From NCBI RefSeq assembly GCF_963082655.1, contig NC_081555.1:90800772-90864771 (forward strand): a DNA stretch of 64,000 nucleotides. Reading direction: 5' to 3'. The notes beneath the pieces are model-generated. The model ran no database searches. It had not been told where the DNA came from and saw only the letters and a list, made by a program, of their open reading frames with translations. Shown here piece by piece: positions 21,488 to 33,955 of this stretch. Position numbers and translations under genes: made by a program. Source of the DNA: Stomoxys calcitrans. Its lineage: Eukaryota; Arthropoda; Insecta; Diptera; Muscidae. Numbering within the stretch: the first letter of the stretch is position 1; each line of letters begins with the position of its first letter.

Positions 21488-22960
21488 TTTATACCCACCA
21501 CCATAGTATAGGGGGTATATTCATTTAGTCATTCCGTTTGCAACACATCGAAATATCAATTTCCGATTTTCTGCAAAGTATTTATATTTAGGATCGTCCT
21601 AAAATTCTAAGACGATTTAACGATGTCCGGGTGTCAGTCCGTTCGTCCGTCCGTCCGTCTTTTGTAATCACTCTACAGCCTTCAAAATTGAATTGATATT
21701 GAGCTGAAATTTGGCACAGATACCTCTTTCTGCTGCTCGCAGGCTAAGTTCTTGATCGAGTCAAATCGTACCATATTTGGATATAGCTGCTATATAGACC
21801 GATCTGACTATAAAAGTCCTAATGCCCATAACTGTTTTATTTTTTTATACGATTTCGCTGAAAATTGAAGCCGTGAGTTGTTTTAAGCCTCCCGACATCC
21901 GGCCCAAATATGGTTCACATCGGACTATATTTAGATATAGCTGCCATATAGACCGATCTGCCGGTTAAGGGTCTAAGGCCCAATAAAAGCTGCATTTATT
22001 GCCCGATTTCGCTGAAATTTGAAATAGTGATTTGTACTAAGCCTTCCGACATCCGACCCGAATATAGTTCAGATCGGACCATATTTGGATATAGCTGCTA
22101 TATAGACCGATCTGCCGATAAAGAATCTGAAGCCCATAAAAACTTTATTAATAACCCGATTTCGATGAAATTTGAAATCGTGAGTTGTTTTAAGCCTTCC
22201 GATATCCGACTCAAATATGGTTCACATCGGACTATATTTAGATATAGCTGCCATATAGACCGATCTGCCGGTTAAGCGTCTAAGGCCCATAAAAGCTGCA
22301 TTTATTGCCCGATTTCGTTGAAATTTGAAACAGTGAGTTGTTCTAAGCCTCCTAACATCAGAATTAAATATGGTTCAGATCGGACTATATTCAGATATAG
22401 CTGCTATATAGACCGACAAAGGGTCTGAAGCCCATAAAACAGTGAGTTGTTTTTAGCCTCCTGATATCCGGCCCAAATATGGTTCAGATGGGACTATGTT
22501 TAGCCATATAGACCGATCTACCGGTTAAGGGTCTGAGCCCAAAAAAGCTGCATTTATTACCCGAATTCGCTGAATATTTAGACATAGCTGTCATATAGAC
22601 CGATATGCTAAAGGGTATGAAGCCCATAAAAGATTTACTTTTTACCCGATTTCGCTGAAATTTGAATCAGTATGTTGTTTTCAGCCTCCCGACACCCGAC
22701 CCAAATATGAATCAGATCGGACTATATAGATGTAGCTATCCGATAGACTTATCTTCCAATTTAGGATCTTAATCCTATAAAAGCGGTTTTATTATCAGAT
22801 TACGCTGAAACTGTAACTTGTAAATGAGTTCTCTGGACCTAAATAATATATGATCAAGACCAGCTTCTATTTAGATATAACTATGGATATAGTAGTGGAG
22901 TTATAATAAAATAGGATGATTATTATAACCTTGGTGGTGGGTATCTAAAGTTCGGTACAC
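21488..22960 (-). repeat. Complete TRE, minus orientation
   Basis: The tail hairpin (tttatacccaccaccatag) is at 21489, the ccgttcgtccgtccgtccg run at 21639-21660, and about seven modules ('gctgccatatagaccgatct', 'tgagttgttttaagcctccc') follow. The head-proximal phrase 'ccttggtggtgggtatctaa' and a decayed half-palindrome 'agttcgg' end it at 22955. ORF 22027-22275 is a repeat translation. Confidence 0.87.
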
Positions 22961-23087
22961 TTAATGTAGTCGAAATTGAAATTTTAAAGAAAATTTTGTC
23001 GAGACATGGGTTTCAATTGAATATTGAATGTCCAAATTTGGTGTTCATCAAAAATATCGTCCAAATCTGATTTTCACTAGGTTAGGT

Positions 23088-23185
23088 ATCAGTGGCAGTC
23101 TGAAATCAAAATCAGACAATGTTGTCCATTGTGATACCAGACCGAAGACTCGGGTGGGAAATCAAACCCTCACCTATTGATTTTC
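23088..23185 (-). mobile_element. tRNA-derived SINE (family 2), 3' part
   Basis: On the minus strand the B-box-like 'ggtttgatttccc' leads to 'tggtatcacaatggacaac' and ends in 'gatacctaacctag'. The same tail occurs in the SINE at 46304-46495 and in the 3' end of the LINE at 4254-6848. Confidence 0.65.
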
Positions 23186-23245
23186 ACTAAACTTCAAAAC
23201 ATTTGCAATGTTTGAATTTTTGTCGAAAGTACCCTCGAAATTGGA

Positions 23246-23373
23246 GGCCATGACCGCCTATGACGCTGTAGGCCTGCGAAGTGTTGTCGCTAAGCGGAAC
23301 GATGTTTGGACTAGACAAAAGAAGGAAGTCGCTTATTATTGAGCTTAAACTTTAATCGGATTTCAATCGTCAA
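23246..23373 (+). mobile_element. Degenerate SINE family 1 fragment
   Basis: 'gaccgcctatgacgctg' (anticodon-arm side of the tRNA-like head) and 'attattgagcttaaacttta' (SINE 3' body) are recognisable; the middle is rearranged. Confidence 0.5.
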
Positions 23374-24053
23374 ATTTATTTTTTTTTTCGCAATTTTGCC
23401 AACATTAAAAAAAAAGTAAATTTCGTCGATAACTGAATTGGAAATGTATAGAAGGTCCTCTGAAGGGTCTCTGATGAGACAGGATTATGATGAGATGATT
23501 TGGGATAGTGACGGTATGTATCTACTCACCTTTATTGTGGGCACACATTCATCCAAATCGACAAAACTTAATTTTTAAGCAAGATTTTTTTGATATCTGA
23601 GAAAGTTAAGACTAGAATAGGAAGAATGTGAACCCACCACAAATGTGAGTGGACTCCCCTCATCATCATCCCGAGTCATCGCATCATCATGTAATGATTC
23701 TGCCCAGAAGATGAGGATGAATCAACTCTCAAAATATAGATACAAATAGAAATAATTTCAAAAGGAAAACAAAAACATTTGTTTTTAATTAAATTAACAT
23801 TGTGATTCAAAATAGTGAAATAATTCACAAAAGTAAAATTCTATTGTGGCCGCATCTGAACAAACCATAGCTAACAAAGGCTTATGAAGACAGATGACGG
23901 CTAATCATTATGATGGCAATGTTTCCATTTGGAAGCATCTCAAATGTCATCATTCATTTTGAGAAGTCTTATGAACCGAAAAACAAACTCACAAAAGCAA
24001 ATACCTTTATTATTATTTATTCGTCTAACAAAGATAGACAAGAAAAGTTAACA

Positions 24054-25480
24054 ACAAGTAAAAAAGGCGATAAATTCGGCCTGGTCGAACTTTGGATACT
24101 CACCACCTCGGGTATATATGTTAACCACCTTTCGTCAAAATACGGTGAAAAATGCATACCTTATGTCCCATAGCAGCAATATCGAAATATGTTCCGATTT
24201 GGACCAAATACTAATAAGTACAAGTCATTGTTCAATTGTGTATAAAAAAATATTGGTCTATATCTAAAAATAAACCGATCTGAACCATATACAACATGGA
24301 TGTTGAAAAGCCTAACATAAGTCACTGTGTCAAATTTCTGTGTGCCTAACACAACTCACTGTCCCAAATTTCGGCGATATCGGAAAATAAAAGCGCCTTT
24401 TATGGCCCCAAAACCTAAAATCGAGAGATCGCTCTATATGGCAGCTATATCCAAATCTAGACCGATCTGTGCCATATTACAGAAGTATGTCAATGGGCTT
24501 AACTAAACACACTGTTCCAAATTTCGGCGACATCGCACAATAAATGCGCCTTTTAGGGGCCCAAAACCTTAAATTGAGGGATCGGTTTATATGGCAGCTA
24601 TAACCAAATCTGGACCGATCCGGGTCAAATTAACGAATGATGTCGAGGGGCCTAACACAACTCTCTGTTCCAAATTTCAGCAAAATTGGATAATAAATGT
24701 GGCTTTTTTGGGATTAAGACAAAAAAAAGGCGGATCGGTCTATATGAAAGCTATATCCAAATCTTAACCGATCTGAGCCAAATTGACGAAGGATGTGGAA
24801 AGGCTTAACACAACTCACTCTCCTAAATTTCGGCGATATTGGAAAATAAAAGCGCCTTTTATGGCCCCAAAACCTAAAATCGAGAGATCGCTCTATATGG
24901 CAGCTGTATCCAATTCTGAACCGATCAGGGCCAAATTAAAGAAGGATGTCGAAGGGCCTAAGACAACTCACTGTCCCAAATTTCAGCCAAATCGGATAAT
25001 AAATGTGGCTTTTATGGGCCTACGGCCCTAAATCGGAGGATCGGTCTATACGGCAGCTATAACCAAATCTGGACCGATCCGGGCCAAATCAACGAAGGAT
25101 GTCGAAGGACCTAAGACAACTCACTGTCCCAAATTTCAGCCAAATCGGATAATAAATGTGGCTTTTATGGGCCATATGGGGGCCTATATGGGGGCTATAT
25201 CAAGATATAGTCCAATATAGCCCATTTTCGAATTTAACCTGCTTATGGACAAAAAAACGATTCAGTTCAAAGTTTCAGCTCAATATCTCTATTTTGAAAG
25301 ACTGTAGTGTGATTTCAACAGGCAGACGGACGGGCGGACGGACATGTCTAGATCGTCTTAGATTTTTACGCTGTTCAGGAATATATATACAATACTTTAT
25401 AGGGTCGGAAATGGATATTTCGATGTGTTGCAAACGGAATGACAAAATGAATATACCCCCATCCTTTGGTGATGGGTAAA
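24054..25480 (+). repeat. Complete TRE, plus orientation, uninterrupted (reference copy)
   Basis: The head is at 24054-24092 (acaagtaaaaaaggcgataa, palindrome decayed to ttcggcctggtcgaa). About seven modules carry 'gtcccaaatttcggcgata' and 'gatcggtctatatggcagct'. The pre-tail is at 25262 ('aaagtttcagctcaatatct'), a gacggacgggcggacggac run at 25325-25343, and the tail 'tacccccatcctttggtgat' at 25455. No insertion interrupts it, so it best shows the 1.4-kb architecture. Confidence 0.9.
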
Positions 25481-26401
25481 AAACAATCAAAAAACTTCAC
25501 AATAAGCACAAAGAAAAAACAAATAGTAACATAAGCAACAAAACAACTGTTATCAAGAAAGAGGCTACAATTCACAAAGTATTTGGTCAAAACATGAAGA
25601 TCCACAATTGACCAGCCACCATCGCTACCGTCCGATGGCTACACAGTAGCCAGCACTTGGTGTTAGCCATTTTTTATTATTTTGGTTTTTCATCTCTTTT
25701 TCTTTGTTATGGTGCACAATCATCACCTGGGGGAATATTATGCTTAACTTTTTTTAAGCTCTCTCTTCCATGCCTCTCCGTTTACTTTATGACCACTTCG
25801 ATGCAACAAGTTGCAAGTTAATCTTCCGTCTACCGACAATGGCTAGAGTGTGGCTTGGTTTTATGACACAATTTACAGTATCCTCCTCTATTTTGTGATA
25901 GTGTTCAGCTATCTGATGGTGGCTGCGTTTCGATTTGTTTTTTTTTTGTTCACCTCCAAGCTGGTTACAATCTATGGTGCTGAGGTTATATTGGCATCTT
26001 GCCGGCTTGACGGTTTTTTTTTAGCTTGTCTTATTTTATGGCTGTTTTACTAGCGATTTAGAAGCGTACATGCCAACCGCAGATCATCATTGCTTGTTAA
26101 GTAATTGTTATTTTATTATTTAATCAACATTAAATGAATGATCATTGATGGCTGTAATCGTTTGTATTGACGTGCAATAATGGCCTTCTTTGATCTGAAG
26201 ATATCGTTTATCTGTTGTGATGTTGGAGATATTATGAGACAAATACATTGATCATTGATTGTTGTGTGAAATAAAAGTTATATTCTGGACATATTTAAAG
26301 AAAACAGAGTCGGAAAGTTATTAAACTTATGTTTAAAAGTAGTGCTTTATGCCATGAGTCTCTGATATTTGGCAAAAGACAAAAAACTTAAGCAACAAAT
26401 A
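25481..26401. other. AT-rich spacer, no gene seen
   Basis: A hydrophobic open frame at 25850-26053 begins with GTG and has T-rich low-complexity codons; I do not regard it as a gene. No repeat family is recognised. Confidence 0.45.
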
Positions 26402-27688
26402 CCAAGTAAAAAGGCATTTAGTTCGGCCGGGCCGATTTTTGGATACCCACCACCTCGGGTATATGTGTACACCCGCTTTCGTTGGATAACTTAAGCACCC
26501 AAATTCAGCATGGACATTGAGAGGTTTAATATATTGGGCTGCCCAAAAAGTAATTGCGGATTTTTCATTTAGTCGGCGTATGGCAAATTTTTTCACAGCT
26601 TGTGACTCTGTAATTGCATTCTTTCTTCTGTCAGTTATCAGCTGTTACTTTTAGCTTGCTTTAGAAAAAAGGTGTAAAAAAAGTATATTTGATTAAAGTT
26701 CATTCTAAGTTTTATTAAAAATGCATTTACTTTCTTTTAAAAAATCCGCAATTACTTTTTGGGCAACCCAATATATGTCACTATTCAGTTTTGTAGAACA
26801 AAATATTGGCCTTTTTGGCAGATATATCCAATTATAAACCGACCTGAACCATATTAAGGTCGGATATCGAGAGGCTCAGAAACCCCACTGTTTCAAATTT
26901 CAACGAAATCAGGTAATAAATAAAGCTTTTATGGGCTTCAGTTCCCTTATCGGCAGATTATATGTAAATATAGTCTGATATATCTAGTCCGATCAGAACC
27001 ATATTTAGGTTGGATATCAGGAGGCTAAAAATAATTCATTGTTTCAAATTTTAGCGAAATCGGTTAAAAAGTTAAAGCCTTTATAGGCTTCAGACTCTTT
27101 ATCGGCAGATCGGACTCTATGACAGCGATATCCAGATATAGTCCGATCTGTACCATATTTGGAACGGATGTTAGGAGGCTTAAAACTACGCACTGTTCCA
27201 AATTTCTGCAAAATCGGATAAAAAATTAAACTTTTATGGTCTTCAGACCCTTGATCGGTAGGTCAGTCTATATAACAGCTATATCTGAATATAGTCCGAT
27301 CTGAACCATATTTAGGTCAGATGTCGGGAGGCTTTAAATAACCCACTGTTTTCGAAAATGGGTAATAAATAGAGCTTTTATAGCCTTCAGACCCACTATC
27401 GGGAGATCGGTCTATATGGTAGCTATATCTAAATATATTCCAATCTGAACCATATTTGGGTCGGTTGTCGGGAAACTACTCACTGCTTCAAATTTCAACA
27501 ATATCGGATGAAAAATAAAGTTTTTATGGGCGCTAGACCCTTTATCGGAAAATCGGTCTATATAGCAGCTATATCCGATTTGGCCCGTTCACGAACTTAA
27601 TCAGCGTGAATCAACAAGACTTATCTGTGCCAAATTTCAGCTCAATATCCCAATTTTTGAAGGCTCTAGAGTGATAACAACAGACGGA
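26402..27688 (+). repeat. TRE, plus orientation, with nested MITE, tail replaced by a Helitron
   Basis: The head is at 26402-26440 (ccaagtaaaaaggcatttag, ttcggccgggccgat), with modules to 27600 and the pre-tail to 27688 ('acagacggacggacag'). The tail is missing: Helitron-type sequence follows directly. Confidence 0.85.
26534..26771 (+). mobile_element. mariner-type MITE, 238 bp
   Basis: The TA-flanked inverted ends are ttgggctgcccaaaaagtaa and its mirror gggcaacccaa, with the full-length interior. This is one of the best preserved copies. Confidence 0.93.
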
Positions 27689-28126
27689 CGGACAGATCCC
27701 ACCCCACAAAACTCCCCTTAATCGGACTTATTTACCAACTATGTCAATGTGGGGATCAAACAAAATGTGTTTCAAGGTAGAGCGCAAAATGTATACCCAC
27801 CTTCTGGTCTGGAGTTCACCCCTACCCCAAAACACTCCCCAAACAGGATTTATTTTCTGATCACGACAATATGGGGCTTCAGTAAAGAGTATTTAAGTGT
27901 AGAATACGAATCTGATATCCAAATGTGGGTTATCAGATAGGGCCACCCCTCCCCCGAAACACCACCAAAGAGGATAAATTTACTGACCATGGCAATATGG
28001 AGCTCAAATGAAAAGTCTTTGGGAGAAGAGCACGAATTTGGTATTAACATTTGGGACAAACTGTCTATGGGGCCATACCATCCCTATAACACCCCCCCAA
28101 ATAGAACGTATTTGCTGACCATTGTA

Positions 28127-28347
28127 TTGGGTTGCGGATTTTTTAAAAGAAATTAAATGCATTTTTAATAAAACTTAGAATGAACTTTAATCAAATATAC
28201 TTTTTTTACTCTTTTTTTCTAAAGCAAACTAAAAGTAACAGCTGATAACTGACAGAAGAAAGAATGCAATTACAGAGTCACAAGCCGTTGAAAAAATTTG
28301 TCAACGCCGACTATGAAAAATCCCTAATTACTTTTTGGGCAACCCAA
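28127..28347 (-). mobile_element. mariner-type MITE, minus, left end deleted internally
   Basis: TA-flanked (28125-28126, 28348-28349). The left end reads ttgggttgcgga, having lost about 13 bp of the inverted repeat; the right end is complete. Confidence 0.9.
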
Positions 28348-29153
28348 TAAAATCGGGCTCAAATAAAATGTATTTTAGAGAAAAGCACGAATCTGATACA
28401 CATATTTTCGGGGCCAAATAACTGAGAGGCTGCCTCATCCCCCAAAACACCCCCGATTCAAACATATTTGCCGCCTATGGGATATGGGGCTCAAATTAAA
28501 AATATTGGGGAGTAGAACTCGAATCTAATATAAGCATTCGGTACCAAGTGTCTATGGGCCGTCCCACCAACATAAAAATCTCCAAATAGAACGTATTTGC
28601 TGACCATGACAATTTGGGCTCACGTTATTGCTGGTTTTTAAGGGTCCACTCCCAAACTGGATATATTTGCCAACTATGGCAATAAGTGGCTCCAAGAAAA
28701 CGTATTTGCGAGTAAAAATCGAATTTTATACCCAATTTTGGCGCTAAGTGTTGGGGGATGCCTTCTCCCATAAACTCCCCTAAAACCAATAGCAATATGG
28801 GGTTCAAATAAATGCTATTTGGGAGAAGAGCACGATGCTGATATTTTTTCAGGGCTAAGTATCTGGGTAGCCGCTTCACCCTCTAACCACTCGTTAACTG
28901 GACATATTTGCCAATTTGGGAGTGGAGAACGAATTTCATATCCACACTCGAGGCGAAATGTATGCAGGGCTGTCCCAATCCCAAAATCCTCATGAGAATA
29001 TCGTGCTCAAAAAGAGCCTTCATAAAATAAGGTACACCCAGCGTCCAATCTTAAATGACCCAAAACCGTCCGAGCGATTTTATAGACTAATAAAGATCAT
29101 ACGGGGTTCAAACAAAGGCACTTGTATTGTTATACTGTTAGTCAAGCGACATA

Positions 29154-29380
29154 TTGGGTTGCCTAAAAAGTAATTGCGGATTTTTCATATAGTCGGCGTT
29201 GACAAATTTTTTCACAGCTTGTGACCCTGGAATTGCATTCTTTCTTCTGTCAGTTATCAGCTGTTACTTTTAGCTTGCTTTAGAAAATAAGTGTAAAAAA
29301 AGTATATTTGATTAAAGTTCATTCTAAGTTTTATTAAAAATGCATTTACTTTCTTTTAAATTACTTTTTGGGCAACCCAA
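29154..29380 (+). mobile_element. mariner-type MITE, 227 bp
   Basis: Left end ttgggttgcctaaaaag, right end ttgggcaacccaa, TA on both sides. A small deletion removed 'aaatccgcaa' near the right end. Confidence 0.92.
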
Positions 29381-29416
29381 TATAAAAGAAGTCCGAAACG
29401 GGTCTAGTTTAGCTAG

Positions 29417-30389
29417 GACATTAATAGGTAAGTTCTTTGACATTTGAAATTATGTCTTAAGTCAAATTTTTTAAGTATTTTCTTTCTTTAAAATTGTGTT
29501 TGTAGAAAATTTAATATGTTTAATTTTTAATTAATTTAATTTAATTTTTTTTCCAGAGATGGTTGTAAATAGAAAGTAAAATTTATTAAAAGTTTTTCCC
29601 TAGAAAAAAATTTTTATCTAATTTCATTTAAATTCCCTTGAATAAATTCATTAAAATTTCTAAAATAACAAACATTTTTTTCTGTTTTATATCTTTTCAG
29701 ATTTTTCAGACGACCAATTAAATTGTTTCAAGTGGACAGCTGAACAAGGCCAATTTCTACTTTAAACGCTGTGACAACATGTAATTGTGCATTTTTATAA
29801 TGAACCCTATAAACCTTTAAGCGAACAAAAAAAAATAATTTGAAAGAAATAAAAATTTAACCAAAAACGCGTTATGATACATAACCAACCCCCAACATTT
29901 ATATTAACAAAATCAGCTGCATTAAGAGTCCTTCAAGAATCCTGTTTCCAATACTGCCGCTAACCTTTTAAATCATCATTAATGGGGCAAAATAATGTTT
30001 GGGTCATATGATCTAAAAATGGCCAAATTGCTTAAAAAATTTATTGCTCAATCTCAACAACCACCACCACAGCCACAAAATACCGCAATATATTAATTTT
30101 AATAATGATAATTAACGAAAAACATTTTTAACGCCTTTTATTCATCCTAATGATAATTGTCGATCATCATCGCTAAACAGATAAACGGCTAAACAGCTAA
30201 AATACTCAACAACGATCAACGAAACTTACAAAAGAAAATCCTAATAATTAATTCACCACGCAACTCACTCACATTTGTGAGCATTCCAACACACATTAAA
30301 ATTCTCTTAACCATACTGTGATATCAAAAACCAAAAGGTGAGTAAACCTAATTGCTATGCTTAATTAATTTTTATTTAAATTTTAATTA
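29417..30389. other. AT-rich intergenic DNA
   Basis: T- and A-rich runs with no coding sequence, repeat family or RNA structure that I can support. Confidence 0.5.
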
Positions 30390-31656
30390 TTTGGGTCTTG
30401 CTGCCTTAGCAACCGATCTTGGGTCTTGTCTTCATGAGCCTCTAGAGTGCGCAATTCTTATCCGCTTGAAATGAAATTTTGTACGACGTGTTTTATTATA
30501 TCAAACAACGGTGCCAAGTATGGTTCAAATCGGTCCATAACCTGATATAGCTGCCTTATAAACCGATCTTGGGTCTTTTATAATGTTTCGGAACGCCAAC
30601 TTTCAAAGGAGTAAGGCTAACCGCTCGAAATTTTGCATAAATGATTCTTAAGTGTAGGTCGGTTGGGATTGTAAATGGGCCATATCGGTCCATGTTTTGA
30701 TATAGCTGCCATAGAAACCGATCTTGTATCTTAACTTCTTGAACCTCTAGAGGGCGCATTTCCTATTCGATTTGGCTGAAATTTAGCATTGCGTGTTTTG
30801 TTATGACTTCCAGCAACTGTGGTAAGTATGGTTTAAAACGGTCTATAACCTGATATAGCTGTCATATAAACCGATCTGGGATCTTGACTTCTTGAGCCAC
30901 TAGAGGGCCTAATTATTATCCGATTTGGCTGAAATTTTGTAAAGCTCCCATATAAACCGATCACACATCTGCGAGATCTGGCGTTTTTGAAAATGAAGGT
31001 AAGACGAGGGCCTTCTTGACTTCTTGATCGTCTGGAAGCTGAAATTATTATCCGAATGGGCTAAGAATGCACGTATTATTCTGCTACGACTTTCAACGAT
31101 CGCGTGAAGTATAGCCCATATCGGTGTATGACCTGATATAGTTCCCATATAAACATATCTCACAATTTAACATCACAAGCTCCTAGATACCGCAAATGTT
31201 AGGCCATTTGTCGACATTTTAGACGTAGTGTTTTATCATAACTTCCAACATTCAAGGTAAATAGGGTCCAAATGAGTCTATTATCTGACATAGCTCCCAT
31301 ATAAACTCATCTCGCCATTAGCCTTCCTGTCCATAGGACTATATATTGTACGGGCCCCATATAGACCGATTTAAGGTCTAAGGCCCATAGAATCCACATT
31401 TATTATCCGATTTCGCCGATTTGGGACAGTGAGTTGTGTAAGACCCTTCGACATACTTTTGTAATTTCCCCCAAATCGGTCTAGATTTTGATATAGCTGC
31501 CATATAGACTGATCTCTCAATTTAAAATCTTGGGCCGCATTATTTGTCCGATTTCGCTGAAATTTGGGACAGTAAGTTGTGTTAGTCCCTTCGGCATCTT
31601 TTTACAATTTGGTTCAGATCGGTCTAGATTTGGATATAGCTGCTATATACCGATCT
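30390..31656 (-). repeat. Rearranged TRE modules
   Basis: Modules of at least two sub-types adjoin: 'cttgggtcttgtcttcatga' (30420) and 'gggacagtgagttgtgta' (31422). A pre-tail piece (30600-30660, 'ggagtaaggctaaccgctcg') lies in the middle. Neither the head palindrome nor the tail hairpin is present. Confidence 0.8.
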
Positions 31657-32699
31657 GGAATTTTTGGAAAAAAATAATTTGAACTTTTTACGAAATCATT
31701 TTTTTAATACTTTATATCATATCCTCAGCTTATATCAACATCGCCCTATTCCATAGCGTGATGCGGAACTTTTCACGTTTATAGTACAAACTGCAATTGT
31801 CATATTAAATTACATTTCTCCGGTGTTGTTGACAACTATGTTGTGACGTTGCGTGCCAATACGAAGATTATAATTAAAATAAAATTAATATTAGAACACT
31901 TAGATGTATAATTGATGCCTTTTAAGTTAGCACGACGTGATATGCGGACACCTTTAGAAATTTAATTTGTTCTGCGTTTTTACACCATCAGGCACCATCG
32001 CCTTTGAATAATAGAACACTTATGCAAATACGCCTGTGCCACCGTCACCGTCACCGCTGCATGTGATCGTGTTGTGTTTTTATCTAAATCAGAGAGTGGA
32101 ATCGGTGCAATTTTCCACACCCACACATAGTTGCATAAAATTAGCACCACCTTTTTATGGTAGTGGCTGCGAGTAGTGGAGAAAATTCATTTTCGAAAGC
32201 TTAACTAATTTGAAAACTAATTGAAATGTAATAAAAATCCAAATGGGGGAGGAAGTGATCTACAACAATAGACTAAATTAAATCATAGAGGGATATGAAA
32301 TGAAAGGAATAGTGACGGGGGAAAATTTTTTCATGAATAAGTTTGAAATATTTAGAAACGCAGTTTGTTTCGTATGACATTTTAAATCTCATTCGTAAGC
32401 CACCATCTCCCTTACAGCGGGGTATTCAAATGATTTGGTTTTGAAAGCATCCGATTTGATTATACATTCCTACCACACTCATCCAGACTTTTATAATATG
32501 TAAGCTGGTAAAAAAATTCGCAGTCATAAAGCTTTTTCCTGTAAGCTTTCAAATTTACGGAAAAGTAGATGCAGGTAAATCTAACTTGCAGAGGCCTTTA
32601 AAGGATTTTATTCATTATAAATACTAATTTTTTTAGAGCTATAGGAAAGTAGAATAAAAATGCATAAAATTCAGAAAAATGTATAAAATCGATAGTACG
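31657..32699. other. AT-rich spacer, no gene seen
   Basis: No coding sequence or recognised repeat in about 1 kb. Confidence 0.5.
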
Positions 32700-33189
32700 A
32701 CCCATATAATTTAATGTTTGGAGATTATTTCATTCTAATGTTGACCGTGACTGCGCCTCAAATGTTCTATCCGTTTAGTCCAACTTTTGGATACTCTTTC
32801 CAACATTTCGGCTGGTATCTCACGAATAAATGCTTGAATATTGTCTTCCAATGCGTCAATTGAAGCAGGCTTGTCTGTATAGACATGAGTTTTAACATAG
32901 CTCCACTAAAAATAGTCTAAATGGCGTTCAATCGCATAGTCTAGGCGGCCAATTGACCGGTCCCGAAGTGAAATAAAAGTTCACCGATCTATCCTCTCAA
33001 TAAGACCATTGTTACGCGTGTTGAGTGGCATGTGGCACCGTCTTGTTGAAACCACATGTCATGCAAGTCAAGCTCTTGCATTTTGCGCAAAACCAAATTG
33101 GATATCACCTCACTATAGCGATCACCATTCACAGTTACGTTACGGTTACCATCATCTTTGAAAAAGTACAATGATGCCACCAGCCCATC
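32700..33189 (-). pseudogene. Tc1/mariner-type transposase, C-terminal relic (module 1)
   Basis: The minus strand encodes YFFKDDGNRNVTVNGDRYSEV, then LDLHDMWFQQDGATCHSTRV (second catalytic Asp), a frame break, LERVSKSWTKRIEHLRRSHG-like sequence, and the terminal NEIISKH with a stop near 32714. It begins abruptly at the GGI block and lacks the N-terminal and first-Asp regions. It belongs to the same transposase family as the palindromic elements. Confidence 0.85.
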
Positions 33190-33955
33190 ATTGACCGTGA
33201 CTGCGCCTCAAATGGTTCATCCGCTTAGTCCAATTTTGGCATACTCTCTCCAACATTTCGGCCGTTATCTCACGAATAATTACTTCAATGTTGTCTTCCA
33301 ACGCCACAATTGAAGCGGGCTTGTCTCTATAGACATGAGCTTTAAAATAGCTCCACAAAAAATAATATAAAGGCGTTAAATCGCACGACCTAGACGGCCA
33401 ATTGACCGGTCCCGAACGTGAAAGAAAATTTTCACCGAACTCGCCTCTCAATAAGTCCATAGTAACGCGTGCTGTGAGGTATGTGGCACTGTCTTGTTGA
33501 AACCACATGTCATGCAAGTCATGTTCTTGCATTTTTGGCAAAAAAAAGTTGGATATCACCTCAATATAGCGCTCATTATTTACAGTAACCTTACGATTCG
33601 CATCGTCTTTGAAGAAGTACGGTCCAATGATGCCACCAGCCCACAAACCGCACCAAACTGTGATGCATTGATAGCTCTTGCTATGCTTCTGGCTGATCTT
33701 CACTGCAAAATCGGCAATTCTGCTTATTTACGTACCTATTGAGTCAAAAATAAGCTTCGTCGCTCAATGGAAGAAGCGCACGATGAACTTTCTTAACAGA
33801 GCACCCATATTGATATTGTTCATTTGTAAGACGATTCGTGGTTAAATTATGGACCAAACTGAAGATGTTTGATAGTGAAGCAAAACACGAAACGTGCGTG
33901 AGCTTTTTAAACCAGTGTTGCCAAAAGGATTATAGCTAAAAAATCACTCTTCTTA
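33190..33955 (-). pseudogene. Tc1/mariner-type transposase, internally deleted relic (module 2)
   Basis: From 33955 on the minus strand: a terminal 'gtgattttttagcta', the start region with NRLTNEQ-like sequence (about 33850-33800), a jump to the first catalytic block (DEAYF... around 33750), then an open frame 33703-33188. That frame holds CITVWCGLWAGGIIGPYFFK, HDLHDMWFQQDSATYLTARV, SGPVNWPSRSCDLTPLYYFL and ERVCQNWTKRMNHLRRSHGQ. It keeps the second and third catalytic Asp motifs (QQD, DLTPLYY). The N-terminal ~40% is mostly deleted. Its 3' end abuts module 1 directly. Confidence 0.85.

Larger units (their letters stand above)
22961..24053. other. Spacer with two SINE fragments
   Basis: Apart from the SINE fragments at 23088 and 23246, no features are recognised in this AT-rich spacer. 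Confidence 0.45.
27689..29416 (+). mobile_element. Decayed non-autonomous Helitron (copy 3) with two nested MITEs
   Basis: Modules repeat 'atatggggctcaaat', 'gaacgtatttgctgacca' and 'ccccaaaacacccccc', as in the Helitron at 49398. The 3' end reads 'gaagtccgaaacgggtcta...agctagg', a mutated version of the copy-1 terminus with CTAG at 29413-29416. The 5' end is not identifiable. No protein-coding capacity is seen. Confidence 0.65.

Noticed and set aside
25850..26053. Hydrophobic 67-codon frame resembling a membrane protein
   Set aside because: It starts at GTG, is built from T-rich low-complexity DNA, and has no splice or promoter context.
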